A stretch of DNA of 64,000 nucleotides from Chiridota heheva (lineage: Eukaryota; Echinodermata; Holothuroidea; Apodida; Chiridotidae): contig JAIGNY010003250.1 in NCBI GenBank assembly GCA_020152595.1, positions 409,501-473,500 of the forward strand, given 5' to 3'. A program made the position numbers and the translations under genes. The notes under the pieces were generated by a model. That model saw only the letters and a list, made by a program, of their open reading frames with translations. It ran no database searches and was not told where the DNA came from. Below are positions 13,701-27,100 of this stretch, in pieces (within the stretch, counting starts at the first letter, position 1; every line of letters begins with the position of its first letter).

Positions 13701-16700
13701 GACCAATCATCATCACTCCCTTTTGCTTGGCAAGTAGGATCAGCTCCCTCATTTGCATAAGTGGGATGTGGCCAACCATCATGATGATGCAACGAATCTG
13801 ATCAAAAGTAATAGTTTTGATACGAAAACCTTCAGCTTTTACTTCCATTTTAATCTTTCATATACAAGAGTGTCTTTGATTACTCATCATTTCCTAAAAC
13901 CCCCATCAATAAGAACCAAAACTGATGGTTATAGTTAAATCCATACTAATATCATGAAGGCCCATGAAGTGCTTATTCATGGTTTCCTTGGCTTAAGTTG
14001 ACGAGAGCACATGAATCAACCTGGACAGGACACCAGTCCATCACAGGTCAACTCCTCCATCAGTGCTGGTACTCCTTTTACAGCTGAGTGGACTGGAGCA
14101 GGCAGAGTGAAGTGTCTTGCTCAAGGTACACATGCAGGGCTCCCAACAGGAATCGAACTCTGTACTTCAGGTTCCTTAACTGCTGAGCCACTGTAGCACT
14201 GTGCAGTTCTCTTCCCACTCAAATAAGGAATGCCCCTTTAATTTACATTCCTGGTAGTCTTTCAGTGGGATGGCATGTGGGACAGAGGGTGGGATGGCAT
14301 GTGGGACAGAGGGTGGGATGGCATGTGGGACAGAGGGTCGGATGGCGTGTGGGACAGAGGGTAAGATGGCGCGTGGGACAGAGGGTGGGATGGCACATGG
14401 GACAGAGGGTGGGATGACACGTGGGACAGAGGGTGGGATGGCACGTGGGACAGAGGGCGGGATGGCACGTGGGACAAAGGGCGGGATGGCACGTGGGACA
14501 GAGGGCGGGATAGCACGTGGGACAGAGGGTGAAAAGTGTGTTATTAGCGGCGAGAGGATTTGCATTGTTTGCGATGTCTGGTTAGAAGAAGGTTACCCCA
14601 AGATCGAAACTGTACTTTAAATATATCTTTGATGATAATTTTTCTAATGTTGATTTTGATCCATTTGGGTACACTGGTTTAAAAAGTTCTGAAAACTCAT
14701 CTTTTCTCCTGTTATACAGATTGGATTTTGTAATTTAAGACATTATTATGTATTTTTAAGACTGCATAATTGTGTTGTATTTTTGTACTTAATCTTGCTT
14801 TATACTTTTGGGAATTTGTATTACTTTGTTGTATTTTTGTATTATAATTTGTTTATCTTTGTACAGTGCATTGAGACTGTCAGTATAATGCACTATATAA
14901 AGTTGCATACATAAATATACATAATTATTATTATTATTTATTTGTATTATCATTATTATTATTATTTATTATTATTATCATCATCATCATCATATTTTGG
15001 AGACACCGACTATTCGAGATCTTTGGCCAATTTGATTTCTACATCCCCACCTGCATCTGCCCTTTCCCCCTCCCATCGGAAATTTGAAAGAAATATGGCT
15101 TTTTGGCACCAGAAAACAGTTATTTATAGACAGAAGAGATCAATAACAAATACCATCAGTCCTAGGAAGTTGCAGCATTGCACATTCTGCTTTATTATTT
15201 TCTTCCATCTAAAAGATCACAACCTATGGCCAACTTGGACACATGGCTACCATCTTATCATTTCTAAATTTAAAAAAGTTTGATTATTTTTCATTTTGAA
15301 GGTAATCTGGCACCCACCTGTTTTGTTGCATCATTTGAATTGATTGATCAAATTTACATGAATTTAATCCAATACAAACCTGTGGAATCTGGATTGCTGT
15401 CCAGGCAACTTTGTATGCATAAGGTCCAAAGGCAACATTTCCGATGACCGAAATCTGGGGATGTTCAGCCAGGGCTGTATCAATTGTGCTGTAAACTGCA
15501 AACGCATAAAAGATCCATTTATTAAAAACAGAACTCACATAACAAATGAGATGAACTTGGAAACATTCAACAAAGACAGATTAGTTAAAGGAGTACATAC
15601 AACTATAAAATACACTATTTCTGCTAATAGACAAGTCCTTTAAATTTTGAATATAGCACAGTTATGGCTGATCAACCTTTGAAGATTTGTTGACATATGC
15701 AAAATGTGTGAACAGGAGCTATTTTGATAATTTTGAGAAACATTCAGAGATTCAGAAATTTGTTTTTGATAAGAATAGATGATTGCCACTCATATATCAA
15801 GATGCAATTGAAAGTGCTCTTTAAATCTTTGTTTTAATGGTTATATCCCCAAAAAGGGATAGACAGCCTTCAAACTACTCCAGTCCCAACAACTGCCTCA
15901 CAACAACCACAACTGCCTTAAAGCCTATATAACTGCAAAAGCCCCTACAACTGCTCCAAAGCCCCTACAACTGTCCAAAAGCCCCCACAACTGACCAAAG
16001 CCCCCACAACTGCCCCAAAGTCCTCACAACTGCTCCAAAGCCCCTACAACTGCTCCAAAGCCCCTACAACTGTCCAAAAGCCCCCACAACTGCCCCAAGT
16101 CCCCACAACTGCTCCAAAGCCCCTACAACTGCTCCAAAGCCCCTACAACTGCTCCAAAGCCCCTACAATTGTCCAAAAGCCCCCACAACTGACCAAAGCC
16201 CCCACAACTGCCCCAAAGTCCTCACAACTGCTCCAAAGCCCCTACAACTGCTCCAAAGCCCCTACAACTGTCCAAAAGCCCCCACCACTGACCAAAAGCC
16301 CCCACAACTGCCCATGCACAGTCCTCACAACTGCTCCAAAGCCCCTACAACTGCTCCAAAGCCCCTACAACTGTCCAAAAGCCCCCACAACTGACCAAAG
16401 TTCCCACAACTGCACCAAAGTCCTCACAACTGCTCCAAAGCCCCTACAACTGCTCCAAAGCCTCCCACAACTTCCCAATTTCCACACAACTGACCAAAGC
16501 CACACAACTGCCCCAAAGTCTCTACAACTGAGCCCTTACAACTGCTCCAAAAACCCATACAACTGCCCTAAATGCCACAACTGACCAAAGCCCCACAACT
16601 GCCCAAAGTGCACACAACTGCCCGAAGCCTCTACTACTGCCCCTCGACTACCCCAAAAACTCCCACAATTGCCCCAAAGCCCCACGACTGCCCCACAGCC

Positions 16701-18145
16701 TCTAACTGCCCCAAAGCCTTCAAATTGCCGCAAAGCCCCTACAACTGCTCCAAAGTCCCACAAAAGCCCCCAATTGCCCTAAGCCCCCACAACTGACCAA
16801 AGCCCCCACAGTTGCCCCAAAGTCCCCACAACTGCCCCAAAGCCCCATAACTGCCCAAAGCCTCCATTACTGCCCCCACAACTGCCCCAAAACCCCACAA
16901 CTGCACCCAAAATTCCCACAACTGCCCCCAAAGCCCCCACAACTGTCCTAAAGTCCCCGTAACTGCCCAAAGCTCCACAACTTCCAATACAACCTGCTGC
17001 TACATGACTCAACAAGATCACCTTTGATAGACACTTTTCCTTCACCCCAAAGCCCTCAAAACTGCCCAAAGCCTTCACAAATACCTCAAAGCCCTTACAA
17101 CTTCTTAAAGCCCCTCACAACTGCCAATACAACCTTGCTAGTGACTCATTGAGATCTCCACTCACCTGGGATGATCACTCACCTAGGATGGTCACTCACC
17201 TGGAATGGTCACTCACCTGGGATGGTCACTTACCTGGGATTGTCACTCATCTGGGATGGCAACTCACCTGGGATGGCCGCTCACCTGGGATGGCCGCTCA
17301 CCTGGAATGGTCGCTCACCTAAGATGGCCACTCACCTGAGATGGCCGCTCACCTGGGATAGCCGCTCACCTGGGATGGCCACTCACCTGGGATGGCCACT
17401 CACCTGGGATGGCCACTCACCTGGGATGGCCACTCACCTGGGATGGCCACTCACCTGGGATGGCCACTCACCTGGGATGACCACTCACCTGGGATGGCCA
17501 CTCACCTGGGATGGCCACTCACTGAGGACGGCCACTCACCTGTGATGGCCACTCACATGGGATGGTCACTCACCTGGGATCGTCACTTTTCCTTCGCCCC
17601 AAAGATACTCTTCTTCTTTCTTCTTACTAAAAAAGGAAATTTTGAAAGGAATGAAAGTCAAAAATCAAGGATGGCAGCAGGAGGGACCAAAAAAACTAAC
17701 TACCACCCTTTAAATGACCCTTGAAACTTGCATTAGACAGTCAGAGAATAAGGAGAGAAACACTTGAATTAACATATTCTAGAGCTCCATTGAACAGATC
17801 CTGGTACCCAATGCTGCCAGAGATGTCTGAAAACCTTATTTTTCCAGTTTAAATCTGCATTGCCAATTTGTGTCCACTTTCATTGGGGTTTTTTGGGCTC
17901 TTGAACAATGAAAGAACAACGAAAATGGTCAGCAGTATTGAAATAGGCAAAATATTGACTTTCCAAGTTTTCCGCATTCACAGTAAAATGAAAACGCTGA
18001 CAAAGAAAAATCTCATCACTCATCTGATTTTTGATACATAACATAACAACATAACATAACATAACAACATAACATAACAAGATTACGGGCTAAGAAGGTT
18101 GAGTCACCCCATGAAAAGCGCAAACCAACACCACCACCACCACCA

Positions 18146-18182
<37 letters not shown>

Positions 18183-21100
18183 GCCCAGAGTTAGTAAAGA
18201 ACTTATTAATGTTGACTTTGAAATTGTGAACAGAATTGGAGCTAACTACCCACCGAGGCAAACCATTCCACTCATTAACAACTCTTTGCAAAAAGCTAAA
18301 ACACTGAATATCTATCCATGAGAACTCTTTCGTCAACTTCAAACTGTTACCACGTGTCACATGAGGATCAGCTGAAACATGCAAGAAATAACAGGAATCA
18401 AAGCATCACTACCAGATAGGAACTTAAAAACCTGAATCATACTGCCACGTACTCTTCTCAACTCAAACGTGGACAAACCAAGAATTCGCAACCAAGATTC
18501 ATAAAAGAGATTCCTTACTTTGGGGTGGCTCTTCGCTGAACCTGCTCCAAAATAACCTTATCCTTTTCATAAAAGGGACTCCAAGCCTGAATAGTGAGAC
18601 CTGACTAACTGCTTATACAAATTAAGAACAACCTCTCTGCCAAGAAAACAAACATTTCTTCTAATCAAACCAAGCATCCTATTTGCCCTTGCAGCTGCTA
18701 AAGCACACTGTTTAGAAGGTTTCAGATTGCTAGTAATGACAACACCGAGATCCCTTTCTTGATCAACACAACCAAGATTTGAACCATTCAGGCAGTAATC
18801 AAAAGCCAAATTGTTCTGACCAAAATAAATAACTTTGCATTTATCAACATTGAATGTGTATTGTATATACACATTTGTATTGTATATTGTATATTATTGT
18901 ATTTTCCTAGTTATAAATTGTACATAATTTATGCTGAAAATAAATAAAGATTTAAAGATTTAATGACATCTGCCATGTTTGGAACCAAGAAACTAACTTA
19001 TCCAGATCAGTTTGCAAAAGTGAAGAATCCCTAGCATCATCAACAATCCTGTACAGCTTAGTGTCATCAGCAAATTTACAAATCCTGGAGCCAAGGGAAA
19101 CATCAATATCATTAATGAAGATTAAGAAAAGAAGCGGACCTAATACAGAACCCCAAGGAACGCCACTTGTAACCTTCTTTTATGGAGATACTTCACCATT
19201 AACAACAACTCTTTGTGACCTGTCAACTTACCAAGAATATATCCAACTGGCACACTTTTCCTCCACACCAAGTGCTCGTGTTTTCATCATGAGCCTGCCT
19301 AACGGAACCTTATCAAATGCTTTTTGGAAATCTAAATAGATAACATCCACATTATGACCAGAATCAACTTGTTTAGTTAGTAACATTATCAAAAAACTCC
19401 ACTAAATTAGAAACACAAAACCTCTTAGATAAGAACCCATGCTGGGACAAATTCAACAAATCATTGACCAGTTAATGATCTAGTACACCATCCTTAACAA
19501 TGGACTCCATGACCTTGCACACAACACTAGTTAGACTCACTGGCCTATAGTTAGAGGGCAAACTGTGGTCACCCTTATTAAAAATAGGAGTGACATTAGC
19601 AATTCTCCAATCACTAGGAACAACACCAACATCAAAGCACTTTGAAAAGATAATACTCAGGGGAACAGAAAGAACACCAGAACACTCACGTAAGACAGCA
19701 GGGTGTATATCATCTAGACCGGGTGCTTTATTTGAATTCAAATCCTTCAACTTCTTAGACACAACATCAACTGAAAAATCAACATTCTTAATGGATACTG
19801 GAAAGTGCACAAAAAGATAATCCACAACATCATCAGCAGGGGACTCCTTAGTAAAAACAGATACAAAGTAGTCATTGAAAACCTCAGCCGTATCTCTACC
19901 ACCAGACCACTATTGATAGTAACACCATCATTACCCTAAAGGGGACCAACAACCTCCTTGTTTTTTTGCTTTGAGCGAACATACGTATGAAACGACTTAG
20001 GATTAATATTAACCTTAACCTTAACGTTTTTTAAAAAGCACTTTAGTATCTCTTATCAAACCCTTTGTGAACTTTATATGATACTTATACCTAGCAAGCA
20101 CCGCAGAACACCCACTACATTTATAACACCACCACAACTTCTTCTTTTTCCGAACAGCCTGCAAAACCTTCCGAGACATCCACACTGGCCGATTACACCC
20201 ACAGACTTACTTTAATGGGACAAACCTATTTACACCCTCCAAAAGTATAGATCGGAAAACATCCCATAATTTACAATGATCTAATTCATGGAGCAAAGAA
20301 GTCCAATCGAATGTCAAATTATTCTAAAGTGCAGCAAAGTCAGCATTCCTAAAATCTAAAACCAGTTTATTAGCTGAAGAAACCTTTGTGAAACAATACA
20401 GATCAAAACTAATGAAGTCATGATCATTACACTCTACCTTACCACTACTTAGCACATTTCTAACCATACTTTCTTCACTACTGAAAATCAAATCCAGACA
20501 ATTTCTTCCACGCGTGAGAAACAACACATGCTGGGTGAAAAAACAGACAGATACAGCTTCCAGAAAATCTTTACTATGTGGACCACTAGTACAAAGATTC
20601 CAATCAATATCTGGAAAATTAAAGTCCCCAAAAACAATAACCCTCTTAGAAGCAACTAGACACCCAATGTTGTTGAACTTACGTATTCATACAAAATAAT
20701 TATGATGAATTTGAACATTTGTACCAAAGGTGCACGAAAAGTGTGCTCAATTTTTTTGAGACTCAAGAAAACTACGCCCTTACTTGTTGATTGTCAGCTG
20801 CGGTATCATGAGGTGGGATTATTTGAAAAAATACAAAACCACAATTGCATACCAAACAACTATCACATACCTTGTATAATCATAGGAGTGCCGTACAACA
20901 TTTTATATAGGGTCAAGAAGCCTTTCAGAGAAAAAGATTTTGTGCTTGCAAAACTTACTCCTGGATAATTTTAAATGCTAGACTGAATATTAATTGACAT
21001 CCTCTCTACCTTAAAGCATGATGATCAACTTCCATTAAAGGTGTATGGACATGAAAATCAAACAAAAAAATTTATAAAAAAATCTAGTAAAAAAAAATAC

Positions 21101-24100
21101 AACAAAAGAAATCATTCAAATCAGTAAATCACTGACCATTTTACAGCTTGTTTAATTCTTAAGCTAAACTTTGTATATTTTATTCAAATTTTGTGGTGTA
21201 TTACACGGCGACTTTGGTATTTTTGTTTGAAAATCCTCTGTTTTTGAAATGTCTATCATACAGTAATTCTTTAAAGTGGTGCAGCAAATTTTGACCAAAA
21301 TGTTTTGAGTCTTTGCCATGCGTCCAATTAAATTGTAGCAGAAATAGAATTTCCCATCATTTCCAGGGCCTAAGATTTAGGACAAAATTTTCAAGAATAA
21401 CATGAAGATTTTTAGCTGACCGGAAAGTTATACATCACAAATTTATGCACAAATTTAAAAACTGATGAAACTTTGATCACTTATAACTCAAAAAAGTGCA
21501 ATTTCCAAAGTTACAAAACTGATCTACTTAAATTTCAACCAATGTAATAATTGCTATATGTCTCAGCATAGAACAAATCACTGTTACCTTATTCTAAACA
21601 CATCAATCCCAGTTCCTTGCAACCAGGGAGTTGCCATTTAGATGGCAACTCTAATCTGACAATTAGCAAAGAAAGTCCAGCTTACCTGCCAGGTCTGACG
21701 ATTGCAGATATTGATGGCGTACTTCTGGAACAAATGTAGTCATAGTTTAGAATTCCTTGAATCGCAAGAGGCATCATATTGACAACTGCCATCTGTGCGT
21801 ACAACAAAATGATCAATCTCAAGATATCATTTTCTTTGTATATTGTAGGTGGGTACTTTCTTTGCTCAACAGCTAAGGTTATATAGAGATGTTCACAGCC
21901 ATTTGTTGAACCAGTTGAGAAGCACTGATGAATGAAGAACCATCCGGGATTGAATCCAAGACCTTCAGCATGCTAAGCTGATGCTATGACCGCTAGACCA
22001 CAGCATGCTAAGCTGATGCTATGACCGCTAGACCACAGCATGCTAAGCTGATGCTATGACCGCTAGACCACAGCATGCTAAGCTGATGCTATGACCGCTA
22101 GACCACAGCATGCTAAGCTGATGCTATGACCGCTAGACCACAGCATGCTAATCTGATGCTATGACCGCTAGACCACAGCATGCTAAGCTGATGCTATGAC
22201 CACTAGACCACAGCATGCCAAGCTGATGCTATGACCGCTAGACCACAGCATGCTAAGCTGATGCTATGACCGCTAGACCACAGCATGCTAAGCTGATGCT
22301 ATGACCGCTAGACCACAGCATGCCAAGCTGATGCCATGACCGCTAGACCACAGCATGCTAAGCTGATGCTATGACCGCTAGACCACAGCATGCTAAGCTG
22401 ATGCTATGACCGCTAGACCACAGGTCTCCTATGGACAGTCTTATAACAGTATGTAAGCAATAATGGGCAAAATAAAGCAAATAGTTCCAAACTTAAGTCC
22501 CAGTAAATGGCCAAATTGTTGTTGTTAAATGATTTTAATAACTTATTTTGTATTAAAATTGCAGCAACAGACTTCTCTGCTTCATTCATTTGAGGACGAG
22601 CAGATGATTCAGACAGAAGCTTGGTATCTTCACTACTACCCCCAAGTACTAACTCAATGTGAAAGATACTTTCTTGACGTTTAGTATTTGGAAGTTAGGT
22701 TTGATTTTTAAAAGAATTACATAAAGATTTTGAACTGTCACGGTTTTTACCAAATTTCAATATATTGAAAATCCTCAACAAATCATATAAAAACTTTCTT
22801 TTTTTGTTCAGTTCTTTCATGATTTAGGTGGGATCAGAATTCAGTTTGATGGAGAAACTGGCCTAGCCCCTGAAAGATGTGGTTTGAGGGGGAAACAGTC
22901 CTAGCCCCTAAAAGATTTGGTTTGAGGGGAAAACTGGCCTAGCCCCTGAAAGATGTGGTTTGAGGGGGAAAGTGGCCTAGCCCCCAAAAGATGTGATCTG
23001 AGGGGGAAACTGGCCTAGCCCCTGAAAGATGTGGTTTGAGGGGGAAACTGTCCTAGCCCCTAAAATATTTGGTTTGGGGGGGGGGAACTGGCCTAGCCCC
23101 TGAAAGATGTGGTTTGAGGGGAAACTGGCCTAGCCCCTGAAAGATGTGGTTTGAGGGGGAAACTGTCCTAGCCCCTAGAATATTTGGTTTGAGGGGAAAC
23201 TGGCCTAGCCCAAAGATGTGGTTTGAGAGAGAAACTGGCCTAGCCCTAAAAGATGTGGTTTGAGGGAAACTGGCATAGCCCCTGAAAGATGTGGTTTGAG
23301 GGGAAACTGGCCTAGCCCCTAAAAGATGTGGTTTGAGGGGAAACTGGCATAGCCCCTGAAAGATGTGGTTTGAGGGGAAACTGGCCTAGCCCCTAAAAAA
23401 ATGCGATTTGAGGGGGAAACTGGCCTAGCCTCTGAAAGATGTGGTTTGAGGGGAAACTGGCCTAGCCCCTGAAAGATGTGACACTGAATTAACCTGGCCA
23501 TGCCAAGAAGTAGAACACATGCATTTTTTGGATACGCCATTACTTTTGAATAGATGCAACCTAGTCGGTCCTTCCAATCTTCATCAATGAACTAAGTTCA
23601 AGTTCAAATTCAAGTTCACAACATTTAAATGGTGCATTATCTAAAAAAAATTCTTGCAATGTGCATATAACAATACTATGAAAATAATAGTAAATAAGGT
23701 AAGTAAATATAGCAACAAGATAATGCAAGGCAAAAATACAGATTAAATTACAGAATGGAAAGCACAATTAAGAAGATAAGTCCTAAGTAAATGTTGACTG
23801 AAGGGATCTAGCAGATTGGATTGAAAGGACCAGACTATTCCAAAGCTTTGGTCTGTGCACTTTGAAAGCGATGAAGGAAAAGATTAGGAAATCAGCAAGC
23901 AAACACAGACTAAAATATGATTTACATGCATGTCTGAAGTTTGAATATGATTTACATGTATGTCTGAAGTTTAAATATAATTTACATGTATGTCTGACGT
24001 TCAAATATAATTTACATGTATGTCTGAAGTTCAAATATGATTTACATGTATGTCTGAACTTCAAATATGATTTACATGTATGTCTGACGTTCAAATATAA

Positions 24101-27100
24101 TTTACATGTATGTCTGAAGTTCAAATATGATTTACATGTATGTCTGACGTTCAAATATAATTTACATGTGTGTCTAAAGTTCAAATATGATTTACATGCA
24201 TATCTGAACTTCAAATATGATTTACATGTATGTCTGAAGTTCAAATATGATTTACATGTATGTCTAAAGTTCAAATATGATTTACATGTATGTCTGAAGT
24301 TCCAAGGCATTTATACCTTTCTTACCTGGGTATACTTGGTAAATATTTCTTCCTCCTGGGCAGGGGTATACAGTGGACCATTCTTGTGGGTGGTTTTATC
24401 AGCATCTGGTGTTGCAATCTGCTGATTCATATAAGAAAAATGATCTAAAGATTATTATAATTCTTAGCATAGACAGGATTTGAAGGGGCAAGGAGGCACT
24501 TTTCCCCACTTTTTTCTTCTTCTAAATATGTATCTTTTGTATGATTGGTAATTTTCTGCATCTTAGTGTGATTTGTGATTTTTTCCCCCACTTTTGACTT
24601 TGACCCCCACTTTCGGTAGGCAAATCCCAGCCATGGTTCTGACACCCAGAGGATACATCAGCTAAATTATTTAAATATCTTATTGAAATTTTTATTAAAA
24701 TCTCTTCAAAATTGACTATTTTACACTTTACACCGGATTCAACTTCTCGTATCATAAATTGTGCAAGTCCTTGAGATATCACATTTACAATCTTTATTTG
24801 GCAAAACCACTTTAAGCCCTGCCACTGCACATACTGTAATACTGAGATTCAAAGTTTTCATACCATGAGCCTGTAAATACTACCTAACAATATTTGTAAA
24901 CCAACTATGAAACAAAACGGACATACAGTTGTTGAAATATGTACATTTCAAGATTTTTACGTTAAGTCCCGCCCATTCAATAATATGCATGACATCATCA
25001 CCAAAAACAATAGGGCACATCTACGAACCATGGGCTACCTGTGCACCATATATGATATGAATCCACTTTACCATTCTTGAGATATTGTGTTTACAAAATT
25101 GGCATCACACACACATGCACACACACACGCATACACATACGACATCGTGACCGCAATGTTTCCTGATGCTATCGCATTGGAATCAAAAACTCTTTTACAC
25201 ACTATATTGATTATTGAAACAATTTACTACAAATTTACTAAATGTATCACAATTGATACAATATAATGTATACCTCGATTTCAAATAGATACATGTACAG
25301 CATCAAAAACAATTGATGTTTGAATTTACATTACGATATATCCTTGGTCTGTTACATGCGGCGCCCTCTATAGTCTTCTTTCCTAGAGCGTATTCTATGA
25401 TGTCATGGACAGGCACCTCCCCTCCAAAAAGATAAATTGGAATGCCTGCAAATTTAAGAAAAAAATGCACAAAATTTTGATTAAGTCTTCCATTTTAATT
25501 TTCAGACCCGTAAAAGGGTCCAAAGGTAAAAAGAAAAATTATAATTGGCCAACTTATTTAACCAAAGAGATAAAACTGGGATGCCTGAAAAATAGGAAAT
25601 AGAAATTAGTCTTCGATATTCAAATTTCAATGCCTGTAAAAGGATCCAAATGGAGAAAAAGAAAATTGTGATTGGGCAACTTATTGAACAAAACTCATTT
25701 CAAAAGTAGGCAGGAATATCAAGCAACAGATCAAATCACGAAATGTTCTGAAAAAGATGACAAATTTCAGCAAAAAGAATTATATCACTTTGCGCATCTT
25801 TTAACAGTCCATGGCGCCATCATAAATAAAGTACAGTATACAGTATGTAAATGAAAAATAGTTTTGTTTCAAAATACTAACAAAATAATGATTAAATTAT
25901 GGCTGTACAAACAACTCTGCCACACCCCTTATCATGCTTCTGTCCTCCTTATTCCTGTACATTAAACAATAACTTTAAGTTCTACACAATACACTTTTAC
26001 AGATTAATCATTTGAATTTTTTTTTTTCTTTTCTTTATGATGAGACTTTCACAGTAACCTACTGCAGTGGTAGAATTCCCTCGGTGTCTGAAAGTGAATA
26101 ATTCAATTGAAAGATTTAGGCTTGAAATCAAGAAGTTTCCATGTTCAGTTTGCTAATTGCTACTGTTTGAATTTCTGCAATTAAGTAAAACTAATTGAAG
26201 AATGATTAGGTGGGGAGGTAGGCACAGTACATTGGATATCTTACATCCCCTTCTTAACATCTAGGTTATGATATAGCCGTTTGATAAACCAATTGTGAAG
26301 CACAGATCAAGAGAAACCCACCAGAAATCGAACCCAGGGCTCCTAGCTTGCCAAGCTGATGCTATGGAGGTCTTTTGTTTGGGGACACAAATAAACAATT
26401 TGAAAATGACAGCTTTAGACCATGGAGGTCTTCTGTTCAGGTACACAAATAAACAATTTAAAGATGACAGCTAGACCATGGAGGTCTTCTGTTCAGGTAC
26501 ACAAATAAACAATTTAAAGATGACAGCTAGACCATGGAGGTCTTCCGTTCGGGGACACAAATAAACAATTTAAAGATGACAACTAGACCATGGAGGTCTT
26601 CTGTTCAGGTACACAAATAAACAATTTAAAGATGACAGCTAGACCATGGTCTTCTGTTTAGGGACACAAATAAACAATTTAAAGATGACAACTAGACCAT
26701 GGAGGTCTTCTGTTCGGGGACACAAATAAACAATTTAAAGATGACAACTAGACCATGGAGGTCTTCTGTTCAGGTACACAAATAAACAATTTAAAGATGA
26801 CAGCTAGACCATGGAGGTCTTCTGTTCGGGGACACAAATAAACAATTCAAAGATGACAGCTGGACCATGGAGGTCTTCTGTTCGGGGACACAAATAAACA
26901 ATTAAGAGATGACAGCTAGACCATGGAGGTCTTCTGTTCGGGAAACAAATAAACAATTTAAAGATGACAGCTAGACCATGGAGGTCTTTAGTTCAGGGAC
27001 ACAAATAAACAATTTAAAGAAAATAATTTGATTTGAAATTACATTAATTGATCCATGTAAAAAAAAAAGCTATTGTTAAATACTTGGAGATATTGTAATT

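Noticed and set aside
14176-14620. Long Pro/Ser/His-rich and Gly-rich ORFs
   Set aside because: Products of the 24-bp array on both strands.
23783-24425. ORFs of 175 and 187 codons on opposite strands
   Set aside because: They come from the 30-bp array (30 is divisible by 3, no stop on either strand) and overlap the real exon 11 in the wrong frame.
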